Source: Phycisphaerae bacterium
GTDB lineage: Bacteria; Planctomycetota; Phycisphaerae; UBA1845; Fen-1342
Assembly: GCA_017999985.1 (NCBI GenBank)
Contig: JAGNKU010000009.1
Location: 124,001-188,000 of the forward strand
DNA length: 64,000 bases
Reading direction: 5' to 3'
Part shown: in pieces, positions 34,295-43,804 of the stretch
Layout of the letters: each line of letters begins with the position of its first letter
How positions within the stretch are numbered: the stretch's first letter is position 1
Notes under the pieces: model-generated
What the model was told of the DNA's origin: nothing
The model's database searches: none
Seen by the model: the letters and a program-made list of their open reading frames with translations, nothing else
Translations under genes and position numbers: made by a program

Positions 34295-35941
34295 ATGATC
34301 GCAGCGGAACCACGCCGGCGGCCGCGGATTCGGTTCATCAATCCGAATTCGCCGCTGTCGAACATCACGATGCCGGACGTGATCCGGAACATGACTTCGC
34401 CGCTGGGGCGCTATACGCCGGCAGCGCTGCGGCGCGTGCAGTTCACGCGTAAGGCGCTGTTCGCGCCGACCGGGCTGATGATCGCCGCCGCCGTCGTGCC
34501 GCCGCATTGGGACGTCGAGCTGGTCGACGAATGCACACTCGACCGGCCGCACCAGCCGCGGGCGGACGTGGACCTCGTCGGCATCTCGGCCATGACCACG
34601 CAGGCCCGGCGGGCATACACCATCGCGGATGAGTACCGCCGACTCGGCGTGACCGTCGTCATGGGCGGCATCCACCCCAGCGCCCTGCCCGACGAAGCGT
34701 TGCAGCACTGCGACGCCGTGTGCCAGGGTGACGCGGAATCGACGCTGCCGCACCTGCTGGCGGACTACGAAGAGAAGCTGTCAGCTTCCAGCAGTCAGCG
34801 ATCAGCCGGAAAAGACACGGGCCTGCGGCGCGTCTATGACTGGGCGGCGTTCGAGACCGCGCCCATCGCGACGCCGCGCAAGGACATCATCAACTCCGCC
34901 GACTACCTGGTCGCGAACCCGATTCAGACGACGCGCGGCTGTCCGCACAACTGCAATTTCTGCACGACGCCGGCGGTGTTCGGCCGCAAGTTCCGCCAGC
35001 GCGCGGTCGCGGACATCGTGGAGGAGATTCGCGCGGCGCACGAGCGGCACCACGCGTGGTGCTACATCTTTGCGGACGACAATTTCGCCGGGAACCAGCA
35101 ATGGGCGCTGGAGCTGTGCGAAGCGCTGCGGCCACTCAAGGTCGCGTGGGCGACGCAGTGCGATGTGCTCATCAGCAAGAACGAGCGCCTGATGCGCGCC
35201 ATGCGCGAGAGCGGCTGTGTCGGCCTGATCCTCGGCCTGGAAAGCCCGAAGCAGGACACGCTGGCGGAAGCCGGCAAGAAGTTCGTCCGCAGCGATTCGT
35301 ACGAGTGGCGGATCCGGAAGATCCAGAGCTTCGACATCGGGCTGTGGGGGGCGTTCATCTTCGGCTTCGACCACGACACCTGGCAGGACTGCATGTTCGC
35401 CTGCCGGTTCGCGCAACGCATGAACCTGGCGATGAGCTGCTATCCGATCCTCACGCCCTACCCGGGCACCGAGTTCTTCCGCCAGTTCGAGCGCGAGGGG
35501 CGCTTGCGCACGCGCGACTGGGAGAAGTACAACGGTGCAACGGTGGTTTTCGAGCCACGGCAGATGACGGTGAAGCAGCTCCGGCACGCACAGATGGCGG
35601 CGTTCGCGGAGTTCTTCGCGCCGCGGTCGGCGCTGCGGCGGCTGGGGGCGTGGCCGCTCAAGGGGCGGTCGTGGGTCGCGAACCTCGCGATCTGGAAGGG
35701 TATTCGCTACTACTACGCGAAGAAACGCCGGCACGTGCCACTCTTCCGGGATTTCCTCAACCCCGACGCGCCGGCGTGGAACTACGCGGACGATGCCTGG
35801 ACGCACGAACGCGCCGAAGCGGATGTGCGCTGCGCGGAAGTCGCACGTCTGGCCGGCGTCGTCCGCGCGGCGAGCGATCCGCTGGTGCAGGCCGCGCTGG
35901 CGCTGACCGCGCCCGACAGCCCGGGCGCCACCGAGAGGTGA
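34295..35941 (+). CDS. B12-binding-type radical SAM protein
   Basis: 548 residues. The N-terminal part (about 10-145) has the cobalamin-binding-like Rossmann fold (VDLVGISAMTTQARRAYTIA, VVMGGIHPSALPDEA), but the DxHxxG cobalamin signature is not seen. The radical SAM core starts with TTRGCPHNCNFCTTP (CxxxCxxC binding the 4Fe-4S cluster) near residue 210 and ends near 440 (ILTPYPGTEFF). A C-terminal part of about 100 residues holds KGIRYYYAKKRRHVPLFRDF. Such proteins methylate or rearrange lipids, hopanoids or other metabolites. Between the two domains lies a five-unit heptamer repeat (34776-34810) translated in frame as a Ser-rich loop. It ends 3 bp before the YjbQ gene. Confidence 0.85.
   Translation: MIAAEPRRRPRIRFINPNSPLSNITMPDVIRNMTSPLGRYTPAALRRVQFTRKALFAPTGLMIAAAVVPPHWDVELVDECTLDRPHQPRADVDLVGISAMTTQARRAYTIADEYRRLGVTVVMGGIHPSALPDEALQHCDAVCQGDAESTLPHLLADYEEKLSASSSQRSAGKDTGLRRVYDWAAFETAPIATPRKDIINSADYLVANPIQTTRGCPHNCNFCTTPAVFGRKFRQRAVADIVEEIRAAHERHHAWCYIFADDNFAGNQQWALELCEALRPLKVAWATQCDVLISKNERLMRAMRESGCVGLILGLESPKQDTLAEAGKKFVRSDSYEWRIRKIQSFDIGLWGAFIFGFDHDTWQDCMFACRFAQRMNLAMSCYPILTPYPGTEFFRQFEREGRLRTRDWEKYNGATVVFEPRQMTVKQLRHAQMAAFAEFFAPRSALRRLGAWPLKGRSWVANLAIWKGIRYYYAKKRRHVPLFRDFLNPDAPAWNYADDAWTHERAEADVRCAEVARLAGVVRAASDPLVQAALALTAPDSPGATER
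34776..34810. repeat. Heptamer tandem repeat inside the radical SAM gene
   Basis: Five 7-bp units AGCTGTC, AGCTTCC, AGCAGTC, AGCGATC, AGCCGGA. In frame it codes for a short Ser-rich loop (LSASSSQRSAG). The reverse complement is of the same family as the repeat at 46042-46076. Confidence 0.8.
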
Positions 35942-35944
35942 GCT

Positions 35945-36364
35945 GTGAAAGCCCATCGTCAGGAACTGTGGTTCGAGACGCCAACACGCCGGGCGTTCAT
36001 CAACATCACGTCGCAGATCGAGGACGCGGTCCGCGCGAGCGGCGTTCAGGAGGGCCTCTGCCTCGTGAATGCGATGCACATCACCGCCAGCGTGTTCATC
36101 AACGACGATGAGCCCGGCCTGCACCGCGACTACGACGCGTGGCTGGAGCAACTCGCGCCGCACGAGCCCACCGCGCGCTACCAGCACAACCGCACCGGCG
36201 AAGACAACGGCGACGCGCACCTCAAGCGGCAGATCATGGGCCGCGAGGTCGTCGTCGCCATCACGGGCGGCCGATTGGATTTCGGACCCTGGGAGCAGAT
36301 CTTCTACGGCGAGTTTGACGGGCGCCGCCGAAAACGCGTGCTGGTCAAAGTGATCGGAACGTGA
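35945..36364 (+). CDS. YjbQ-family (UPF0047) protein
   Basis: 139 residues, GTG start 3 bp after the radical SAM stop, so a two-gene operon. Conserved YjbQ features: [52 protein letters not shown] and [19 protein letters not shown], including the His and Asp/Glu cluster. E. coli YjbQ has weak thiamine-phosphate-synthase activity in suppressor tests; the physiological reaction is unknown. The length is typical. Confidence 0.92.
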   Translation: MKAHRQELWFETPTRRAFINITSQIEDAVRASGVQEGLCLVNAMHITASVFINDDEPGLHRDYDAWLEQLAPHEPTARYQHNRTGEDNGDAHLKRQIMGREVVVAITGGRLDFGPWEQIFYGEFDGRRRKRVLVKVIGT

Positions 36365-36526
36365 CTTGGCCGAGTGGTCGGCCCTGGCGCGCTCCCGGAG
36401 GCACACCGGAGATTGCGGCCCTCGAACGTCCGAGAACGATGGCCCGCCAGACACTGGGGGACATAACTTCATTATCAAGAGCCATTTACCTGGCGGTCGA
36501 ATCCGGCGCGGCGGTGCAAAAAAGCG

Positions 36527-36556
36527 TTGACCTCCGCGCGCCGGTTCGCATATACT
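36527..36556 (+). promoter_or_regulatory. Sigma-70-type promoter with a long leader
   Basis: TTGACC, 18-bp spacer, TATACT; start near 36563, about 305 nt before the ATG at 36870. The spacer 36365-36869 contains no gene; the leader is purine-rich near its end (AGGAGAAGGAGAAAGGG) and could hold a structured regulator, but I recognise no riboswitch class. Confidence 0.7.
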
Positions 36557-36869
36557 CAGCGTGGAGGAGTGAGTGAAGGGAAAAGAGGAGCGCAAGCACT
36601 TCCCACCACCTCACTTTCCAGGCCGTCGGATTCGTCTAGCCCGACGCAGCCGCGCTGGCGGCAAAGAGTCGCCCTGAGAGGCAATCGACGCAACACGTCT
36701 GATCGCCGTCTTCCAGGCGAACCAACAAGCGGCCATAGACGATCGCGACGCGGGCGACCTGAGGAGTGATCGCCGCGGCAGGCCTGAATTTGTGGAAGAG
36801 GAGGTCTTGGGTCGGTCCCGGGCCGAATCGGCAATCTCACGTCACGTTTCTTAGGAGAAGGAGAAAGGG

Positions 36870-37577
36870 ATGAAACGAACTTTGGTTGTGTTGGCAGTAA
36901 TGGCACTGGTGGTGCCGGCACTGGCAGGCACGCTGACGGCCGACCCGGGCCGTCCGCTGTACGCCGGTGGTCAGCAGGCAACGTCGCGCGGGATCACGGT
37001 GTATGACAACACCGTCAATGGCCCCACCGGTGCGTTTTCGCAGTTGCCGGGCGCCATTATCGGCGATGAGCTGATCCTGCTGCAGGGCGGCATTCTCGAT
37101 GACCTGTCGTTTGCGATCTACAACAGCAGCTCCGCCACGACGATCATGGACTCGCTCGACGTTGACATCAATATTTACAACTACGATGCCGACACCGGCA
37201 GCTTCGTCTTTGCGGGCATGGTTCAGTTCCCCGGCCTGACGCCGGGGCTGTTCCCGGGTTATTTCACCACGTACTATGCGGATGGCCTGGCGACCGAGAA
37301 CATCGTCATCACCGATGACATCCTCATCACGATTGAGATGTACAACACGCAAGCGGGCGTCCGCCCCGGTCAGGTGATGTACGACCCGCCAGTCGTCGGC
37401 ATGAGCAGCAACGATTTCTACCTTGACAACACGCCTGCCGGCGGGACGAACGTCGGCTGGTACTGGTTCGGCGGCAGCCCGGTTGCCAACTTCTACTGGG
37501 GCGTGAGCGTGGTTCCTGAGCCCGCTTCACTCGCCCTGCTGGCCCTCGGCGGCCTCGCGCTGCTCCGTCGGCGCTAA
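36870..37577 (+). CDS. PEP-CTERM-sorted secreted protein
   Basis: 235 residues. Very strong Shine-Dalgarno (AGGAGAAGGAG) and a signal peptide (MKRTLVVLAVMALVVPALAG). The body is a beta-rich domain with many Tyr, Asn and Asp (INIYNYDADTGSFVF, PGYFTTYYADGL, NVGWYWFGGS). The tail VPEPASLALLALGGLALLRRR is a textbook PEP-CTERM signal. Strong promoter, long leader, strong start and a clear terminator all point to a highly expressed surface or matrix protein. Confidence 0.88.
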   Translation: MKRTLVVLAVMALVVPALAGTLTADPGRPLYAGGQQATSRGITVYDNTVNGPTGAFSQLPGAIIGDELILLQGGILDDLSFAIYNSSSATTIMDSLDVDINIYNYDADTGSFVFAGMVQFPGLTPGLFPGYFTTYYADGLATENIVITDDILITIEMYNTQAGVRPGQVMYDPPVVGMSSNDFYLDNTPAGGTNVGWYWFGGSPVANFYWGVSVVPEPASLALLALGGLALLRRR

Positions 37578-37612
37578 TCGCAGCATAGTCTGACGCTCAT
37601 TGCTTCCTCACC

Positions 37613-37647
37613 CCCGGCGGGTCTCTCACCCCGCCGGGGTTCTTTTT
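37613..37647 (+). terminator. Intrinsic terminator of the PEP-CTERM gene
   Basis: CCCCGGCGGG (37613-37622), loop of 8, CCCGCCGGGG (37631-37640), then TTCTTTTT. Perfect 10-bp stem with T-run. Confidence 0.93.
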
Positions 37648-37732
37648 GGGCGCCGCGCGTCGCGCACATGCGGACACCCGCCCAACCCTGCACACCCGTC
37701 AGTACCCCCGTGCGAAAACCGCAAGTGGTTGT

Positions 37733-38578
37733 TCAACGCCGGGCGAGACCCGCAAACGCCGCGCTGGCCGCGATGCACGGCAGCTCCTGGCCCGCGTAGC
37801 CGCTGACATCGAGCGGAAACAAGGGCTGTCCGTCCGGCGTAGTCAGGGTACCCCCGGACGCGTACAGCAGCGCCCATCCGGCCGCGACGTCCCACAGCCG
37901 CGGATTGTCGGCCAGGGCGGCGTCGAGCTCCCCGGTCGCGACCAGCAGCAGATGCAGGGCCGTCGAACCTAGGCTGCGACAGACATAGCGGTCGAGCCAG
38001 TCGTGGGCAATCGAAGCCACGACGCCGGGGCTGGAGGGAATCGCGACGACCGGCTTGGGGTTGAAGCCCGCGGGGCGGGCCGCGGCGGGGCCGCGCGCCG
38101 GCTGCGGCTGACCGTCCACCAGCAGGGCGCCCGGATGCGTGGCAGAATATAGTCGATCGTGCTCCGGGACGCAGATCGCCCCGCAGATCGGCCGGCCATC
38201 CAGCATAGCCGCCACGCAGCACGCATACAGCGGGATGCCGCGCACGAAATTGCGCGTACCGTCGATCGGATCGATGACCCAGCACACCCGGTCGGCGGTC
38301 GGCGGGGGCGGCACGGCGGCGCCATCCGGCAGGCGCAGGGTCTCCTCGGCGATGAACGCATCGTGCGGCCGATGGGTGCGAATCACACTCACCACCGCGA
38401 CCTGCGCGGCCTCGTCAGCGTCGCTGACCTCGCTGCGGTCGGCCTTCAGGCGCACCCCGCAGTCGGTGCGGAACGCACGCCGGGCGACTTCCCCGCCGGC
38501 GCGGGCGGCCTGCTCGGCGATATGCCGTAGCGCCAGCCGTTCCGCGGGCGCGCGGGACTGGGGAGGGACCGGCGGCAT
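37733..38578 (-). CDS. Inositol monophosphatase family protein
   Basis: 281 residues. The start at 38578 shares one base with the yidC stop (TGATG). Metal-dependent phosphatase motifs: FIAEETL, WVIDPIDGTRNFVRGIP (DPxDGTxNF) and LWDVAAGWALLYASGG. The family acts on inositol phosphates, fructose-1,6-bisphosphate or 3'-phosphoadenosine phosphate; I cannot separate these. It is the third gene of the Gfo/Idh-yidC operon. Confidence 0.92.
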   Translation of the reverse strand: MPPVPPQSRAPAERLALRHIAEQAARAGGEVARRAFRTDCGVRLKADRSEVSDADEAAQVAVVSVIRTHRPHDAFIAEETLRLPDGAAVPPPPTADRVCWVIDPIDGTRNFVRGIPLYACCVAAMLDGRPICGAICVPEHDRLYSATHPGALLVDGQPQPARGPAAARPAGFNPKPVVAIPSSPGVVASIAHDWLDRYVCRSLGSTALHLLLVATGELDAALADNPRLWDVAAGWALLYASGGTLTTPDGQPLFPLDVSGYAGQELPCIAASAAFAGLARR

Positions 38579-40761
38579 CAGGGCTTCCCTTTGCCGCTCT
38601 TCCTGCGGGGATCGTCGCTCTTGGCGAGCTCGTCGGCCTTCTTCTGCAGTTGCTCGGCCTGGGCCGCGACGTGCTTGAAAAACCGACTGATGATTCCGCC
38701 GCGCGGCGGGCGCGGGCCCTCGCGCTCGCGGCGGGCCTTCTCCTCGGCGATCTGTTTGCGGATGATCAGCGACTCGCCGATGCCGAAGACGGTGGTGGCG
38801 AGCCAGTAGAGATTCAGGCCCGAGGGCATCTTGTAGAACAGAAGCGGCATGAGGATCGCCATCATGTAGGCCATGATCTGCTGCTGGCGGAGCTGGTCCT
38901 CGGGCGACATCCCGGACTTGGGCTTGCTGCCCGCGGCGGCCTGCTGGCGAGCGGCGTCCAGCTTGGCCTTCATGTGCGGCTTGGGCATGTACTTCTGCTG
39001 GAGCCACATGCCCAGGCCCATGACGATCGGCAGGAGGTTGAGCGAGACGATGTTGGAGAACACGCTGCCCAGCAGCGGGATCTGGCCGAGGATCGGGATG
39101 GTCACTGGCGGGTTGAACGTCAGGAACGCGTCGGGCGCCGACAGGTCCACGATCCACCAGCCGTCGAACGGCGCGTGCCGCAGGTTCACGTTGGTGTTCA
39201 GGGCCGTCCAGAGCGCCACCAGAATCGGCATCTGGATGAACAGGGGCAGGAACGACACCATGCTGGCGGCCGGGTTCACGCCCTCCTCGCCCCAGACCTT
39301 CATCATTTCCTGGTTCAGCCGGACCTTGTCATTGGCGTAGCGCTCCTTGATGGCGTCCATCTTCGGCTGGATGCGCGCCATCGACTCCTGCATGCGGAAC
39401 ATCGACTTCTGCTGCCAAACGCTCAGCGGATGCAGCAGCCCGCGAATGATTACGACCAGGATCATGATCACGACGCCGTAGTTCCGCACGAGCAGATGGA
39501 TCTTCTCCATCAGCCAGACCATCAGCTCTTCAAGCCACAGGAACGTGCAGAAGCAACGGGTGTCGGCCGACTGCGCGAGCTGGTAGTACAGCTTCGTCTT
39601 GTCGGCGTAGACCGGGTTCACCTGCTCGAGGTGCTCGGCATCCTTGGGGCCGGCGTAGATCTCGAATGGGAAACGCAACACACCGCCGGGCGTCACGACC
39701 ATGGGTCTCGTCGCCAGCCGCGCGACGAGGTCTCCGCGGGCCAGCAGGTCGGCGGGATCCGTGAGCAGGTCAGGGGCGGCCACCTGGCCTGTCGCAGCGA
39801 TTACGTAGTCCTGCGCCGCGCCCGTCAGGGGCAGCGGCCGGGTGAAGACGGCGAAGTACTTGTTGGCCAGGGCCGTCCACAGCAGCGGACCCTTCTCGGG
39901 CGCGACCAGGCGCACCGGCTCGCCCCGCTGCGTCGCCTTCTGCAGGTCGCTGTAAACGTAGCCGCGCCCGAGCTGGATGCCGCTGGTCGTCATCTGGGCC
40001 CCCAGCAGGCGGCGCATGTCGTACTGCTGATTCTCCTGCCGAATCCCCAGCGGCCCGTCCTGCTCGACGGTCAGCTTCAGCGGGCTGCCGCCGGCGTTCT
40101 CAATCTGCAGTTCGAGGTCGATGACCGGCTTGTTCGGATGCAGCGTGTACGTCTTCGTCAGGCGCAACAGCTCGCCGCCCGGCGCGCCGCTGCCCAGCGT
40201 CGTCGCGAACACGGCGCGCCGCGGCGACTGTTCAATCACGGTCCACACGACATCGGCCAGGCTCCAATGCCGCGCGTATTCCTCGATCCAGATCCGCGCG
40301 GTCGCGAAGGAATAGTGCATCCGCGTGCCGTCGTCGAGCGGCGCGAGCAACTGGTACGGGGCCTCTTCGTCCGGCTTCGTGCGATGGACGAAACGGCCCT
40401 TCTTGTTCCGGGCGAAGAACTCCAGCGTGGCCAGCCCCGCGCTGCGCGGATTGAGCGTGATCCGCAAGGCATCGCCGGTTTCGCCGCCGAGCGTCAGCGG
40501 CGTGGTGTCCGCGTTGGATGTGAACGCGAGCTCGGCCCGCGGCGCCGTCGCCGGCGCAGGGCCCGGGGCCGGCTGGGCACCTTCCGGAGCCTCGGCAAGA
40601 ACCGGCCCGCTCGCGGGCGCAGCCGTCTCGGGCTGCGTCGTGGCGACCTGCGCCGGTTGTTGTCGCGGCGGAAAGAACCTGTTGACGAGGTAGTTGTATG
40701 CCAACAGCACCGCCATTGCGATGAACATGGCCATCATGATGCGGCGCGTATCAGATTGCAT
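38578..40761 (-). CDS. yidC: Membrane protein insertase YidC
   Basis: 727 residues, Gram-negative type and on the long side. N-terminal membrane anchor (MMAMFIAMAVLLAYNYLVNR), an Ala/Pro-rich stretch, a large periplasmic beta-domain (about 95-430), then the five-helix Oxa1 core (about 450-670: VVIMILVVIIRGLLHPLSVW, MVSFLPLFIQMPILVALWTA, LPIVMGLGMWLQQKYMP, YKMPSGLNLYW). The C terminus is basic (SDDPRRKSGKGKP), which fits ribosome contact. It inserts membrane proteins with or without SecYEG. The usual neighbours rpmH-rnpA-mnmE are absent; here an oxidoreductase gene ends 2 bp upstream. Confidence 0.95.
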   Translation of the reverse strand: MQSDTRRIMMAMFIAMAVLLAYNYLVNRFFPPRQQPAQVATTQPETAAPASGPVLAEAPEGAQPAPGPAPATAPRAELAFTSNADTTPLTLGGETGDALRITLNPRSAGLATLEFFARNKKGRFVHRTKPDEEAPYQLLAPLDDGTRMHYSFATARIWIEEYARHWSLADVVWTVIEQSPRRAVFATTLGSGAPGGELLRLTKTYTLHPNKPVIDLELQIENAGGSPLKLTVEQDGPLGIRQENQQYDMRRLLGAQMTTSGIQLGRGYVYSDLQKATQRGEPVRLVAPEKGPLLWTALANKYFAVFTRPLPLTGAAQDYVIAATGQVAAPDLLTDPADLLARGDLVARLATRPMVVTPGGVLRFPFEIYAGPKDAEHLEQVNPVYADKTKLYYQLAQSADTRCFCTFLWLEELMVWLMEKIHLLVRNYGVVIMILVVIIRGLLHPLSVWQQKSMFRMQESMARIQPKMDAIKERYANDKVRLNQEMMKVWGEEGVNPAASMVSFLPLFIQMPILVALWTALNTNVNLRHAPFDGWWIVDLSAPDAFLTFNPPVTIPILGQIPLLGSVFSNIVSLNLLPIVMGLGMWLQQKYMPKPHMKAKLDAARQQAAAGSKPKSGMSPEDQLRQQQIMAYMMAILMPLLFYKMPSGLNLYWLATTVFGIGESLIIRKQIAEEKARREREGPRPPRGGIISRFFKHVAAQAEQLQKKADELAKSDDPRRKSGKGKP

Positions 40762-40763
40762 GG

Positions 40764-41828
40764 CTACCGGCTGCGGCGGCGTGCCCCGGACCCGGAGCGC
40801 GGCGCGTATTCGTCGTTGATCTTGATCACTCGGCCGGTCCGTGCCGAACGCCGCACCGCGTCCAGCACACGCATCAGCCGTAACGTCTCACGCGGTTCGA
40901 TCGCGGGCCGGGCCCGGCCGGCGAGCACCGCACGGAGATTTTGATACAGGATGTCCCAGTCCGGGCGCGCATTCCTGATCGGCCGTACGATCGCACGCCC
41001 GCGGCCGTTGTGCGAGTACAAGGAACTGCGTTTTTCCTCATACCGGAACCCGGCGTCCCGGCCATTCACCGCCCAGTCCACCTGGATGGGCACGTGCGCG
41101 TTCTGCGAGTACTCGACCTGCGCGACCACCCCGTCCGTCGTCCGCAGGATCGCCAGGAACTGGTCGTCCGCGTCCCGCGTCCAGCGCCGGCCGCGCAGAT
41201 CGCCGAAAACCGTCTCGATCCGGCCCGGCAGGAGCTGGAGCAATTGGTCGAAATAGTGCGCTCCGAAGTCGAGCAGCGTGCCGCCACCGTAGGCCGCCTC
41301 GCTCCGCCAGCCCGGACGATAGCTCCTGGCACCGAACGTCCGCATGATGTCCGTAAAGCCCCACCGCACCACGCGGATGTCGCACAGCGGGCCCAGCCGG
41401 CCCGACGCCACCACGTCGCGGACGGTCCGGAAGTCTGAGTCCCCCCGGCGGTTCTGAAACGCCATCAGCGCGCGGCCCGCGCGCCGGGCGGCGGCGAACA
41501 TGCGCCGCGCCTCGGCCTCGGTCCGGGCCAGCGGCTTCTCGCACAAGACGTGCTTGCCGGCACGTAACGCGGCCACGGTCGGACGCTCATGCGCATGCGA
41601 GGGCGTTGCCACGACGACCAGGTCGAGCCGGTCATCCGACAGGAACTCGGCCAGGTCGGCGTACGCCCGGCAGCCGTACTCCCGCTCGGCCAGCCGGCGC
41701 TGGGCCGGCGTGATGTCACACACGCTGTGCAGGGCAAACCCGGGCAGCCGGCGCGCGCGGTCGGCGTGCCAGACGCCCATCGCCCCCAAACCCACGATGC
41801 CCACACGGATCGCCACTGCCGTACTCAC
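40764..41828 (-). CDS. Gfo/Idh/MocA-family oxidoreductase
   Basis: 354 residues from the GTG at 41828; an ATG at 41921 would add an unlikely Arg-rich leader. Rossmann NAD(P) site IRVGIVGLGAMGVWHADRA, the family signature HVLCEKPLARTEAEARR with catalytic Lys, and the C-terminal sheet domain with GGTLLDFGAHYFDQLLQLL. It oxidises or epimerises a sugar or cyclitol; the substrate is unknown. First gene of an operon with yidC and an inositol-monophosphatase-family gene. The pairing of a possible inositol dehydrogenase with a possible inositol phosphatase could mean a shared cyclitol substrate, but this is inference. Confidence 0.88.
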   Translation of the reverse strand: MSTAVAIRVGIVGLGAMGVWHADRARRLPGFALHSVCDITPAQRRLAEREYGCRAYADLAEFLSDDRLDLVVVATPSHAHERPTVAALRAGKHVLCEKPLARTEAEARRMFAAARRAGRALMAFQNRRGDSDFRTVRDVVASGRLGPLCDIRVVRWGFTDIMRTFGARSYRPGWRSEAAYGGGTLLDFGAHYFDQLLQLLPGRIETVFGDLRGRRWTRDADDQFLAILRTTDGVVAQVEYSQNAHVPIQVDWAVNGRDAGFRYEEKRSSLYSHNGRGRAIVRPIRNARPDWDILYQNLRAVLAGRARPAIEPRETLRLMRVLDAVRRSARTGRVIKINDEYAPRSGSGARRRSR

Positions 41829-41977
41829 CAAGCCCCGAACCGGGAGCCTCCCCCGCGCATCCCGGCCGGAATCGAGGCATTGTAGGGCGTCGGGCGGGTT
41901 CTGCAACGCGCGCGTTTGCATCGCCGTGCAGGGCTGGGCACAATGGCGGTCTTGACGCGATCCCGGAGAGGCGTGCG

Positions 41978-43753
41978 ATGCACTGGCGAAACTACTTCAT
42001 CCCCACCACCAAGGAAACCCCCAAGGACGCGACCGCCGCGTCGCACATCCTCATGCTGCGGGCCGGGCTCGTGCGGCAACTGGCGGCCGGCGTCTACACC
42101 TACCTGCCGCTGGGATTCCGGGTGCTGCGCAAGGTCGAGGCAATCGTGCGCGCCGAAATGGACCGGGCCGGGGCCATCGAGCTGCGCATGCCCGCGCTCA
42201 CGCCGTGGTCGCTCTGGGAGGAGACCGGCCGCAGCCAGACGATGGGCGACGTCCTGCTCCGCATCGCCGGGGCGCCGAATGACTGGCGCTCGGGGCTCGT
42301 GCTGGGGCCGACGCACGAGGAGATCATCACCGAGATTGCCCGCGCCTACCTGAAGAGCTACAAGCAGCTTCCGGTCAACCTCTACCAGATCCAGCTCAAA
42401 TTCCGCGGCGAGGCCCGGCCGAAGAGCGGCGTGCTGCGGACGCGCGAGTTCCTGATGAAGGACGCATACTCGTTCCACTTCGACAAGCCGTCGCTGGATC
42501 GCGAGTACGAGAACATGTACGCCGCCTACTGCCGCGTGTTCGGCCGGTCGGGGCTGCCGTACACCGCGGTCGAGGCCGAGAGCGGGGCCATGGGCGGCGA
42601 CTCGTCGCACGAGTTCATGGTCCTCACCGACGCCGGCGAAGACCAGGTGGCCATCAGTGAGAATCGCGATTATGCCGCGAACCTGGAGCGCGCCACGGCG
42701 GCGGCCCCGGGGCCGGCCCCGGACGTGCCGCTGCGCGGCGTGTCGGAGGTGCACACGCCCGGCGCCGGCCGCATCGATGACGTCTGCGCGGTCCTCGGCA
42801 CGCAGCCGCGCGAAATGATCAAGACACTGATCTATACGTCGGTGGTGGAGCCGGGATCCAGGGAGCGCCCACAGCGCGTCGTCGCTCTCGTCCGCGGCGA
42901 TCACGAAATCAATGAGCACAAGCTGGGCAAAGCCGCCGGCCTGCCACTGGTGCTGGCGGAGCCGGGGGTCATCGAGGAAGTGACCGGGGCGGTCGTGGGT
43001 TTCGCCGGCCCGCAGGGCATCGTCGACCGCGTGGACAAGCTGCTCATCGATCGCGACGTGGCGGTCATGCGCAACGCCGCCACCGGCGCGAACAAGAGCG
43101 ACTATCACGTCGTCGGCGTGAACCCGGGTCGCGACTTCCCGCTCAGCGGCAACAAGGTCACGGTGGCCGATCTCCGGAGCGTGGTCGATGGCGACCTGTC
43201 GCCGACCGGCAGCGGCAGCCCGCTCCACCTGCGCACCGCGATCGAAATCGGCCACGTGTTCAAGCTCGGCACGAAATACAGCGACGCGATGGGCGCGACG
43301 TACCTCGACCAGAACGGCAAGGCCCAGCCGCTGATCATGGGCTGCTACGGCATCGGGCTCAACCGCATCATGGCGGCGGCGGTCGAAGCCCATCACGACG
43401 CCGACGGCATCATCTGGCCGATGTCAATCGCCCCGTTCGAAGTCCTGGTGATCAACCTCGATCCGAAGGACGAGGCGGCCATGCAGGTCGGCACGCGGAT
43501 CCACGACCAGCTCGCGGCCGCCGGGATCGACGTCCTGTTCGACGATCGCGACGAGCGCGCCGGCTTCAAGTTCAAGGACGCCGACCTGATCGGCGTGCCG
43601 CTACGCATCGTCGTGGGCAAGAAGAGCCTGGCGGCGGGTGGCGTCGAGGTAAGCACGCGCGGCGTCGAGGGCAAAACCGTCATGGCACCGGCGGCCGCGG
43701 TTGAGCACGTCGTCGCGCGCGTGCGGGCCGAGTTGGCCCGGCTGGCCTCGTAG
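41978..43753 (+). CDS. proS: Proline--tRNA ligase, bacterial type
   Basis: 591 residues. Class II synthetase motifs: motif 1 (QLAAGVYTYLPLGFRVLRKV), motif 2 (FRGEARPKSGVLRTREFLMKDAYSF), motif 3 (GCYGIGLNRIMAA). The YbaK-like editing insertion lies at about 235-390 (VRGDHEINEHKLGK), and the anticodon-binding domain from about 480 (FEVLVINLDPKDEAAM). It charges tRNA-Pro. The gene is divergent from the oxidoreductase and followed after 51 bp by the membrane phosphatase on the same strand. Confidence 0.96.
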   Translation: MHWRNYFIPTTKETPKDATAASHILMLRAGLVRQLAAGVYTYLPLGFRVLRKVEAIVRAEMDRAGAIELRMPALTPWSLWEETGRSQTMGDVLLRIAGAPNDWRSGLVLGPTHEEIITEIARAYLKSYKQLPVNLYQIQLKFRGEARPKSGVLRTREFLMKDAYSFHFDKPSLDREYENMYAAYCRVFGRSGLPYTAVEAESGAMGGDSSHEFMVLTDAGEDQVAISENRDYAANLERATAAAPGPAPDVPLRGVSEVHTPGAGRIDDVCAVLGTQPREMIKTLIYTSVVEPGSRERPQRVVALVRGDHEINEHKLGKAAGLPLVLAEPGVIEEVTGAVVGFAGPQGIVDRVDKLLIDRDVAVMRNAATGANKSDYHVVGVNPGRDFPLSGNKVTVADLRSVVDGDLSPTGSGSPLHLRTAIEIGHVFKLGTKYSDAMGATYLDQNGKAQPLIMGCYGIGLNRIMAAAVEAHHDADGIIWPMSIAPFEVLVINLDPKDEAAMQVGTRIHDQLAAAGIDVLFDDRDERAGFKFKDADLIGVPLRIVVGKKSLAAGGVEVSTRGVEGKTVMAPAAAVEHVVARVRAELARLAS

Positions 43754-43804
43754 CGGCCGGCGCCGCGCCGACATCACGTCCACTGGGGTGCGCGAGGTCG
43801 AACC

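Noticed and set aside
37733-39157. 474-residue minus frame extending the inositol monophosphatase upstream
   Set aside because: The extension overlaps yidC in another frame; the true start is the ATG at 38578 joined to the yidC stop.
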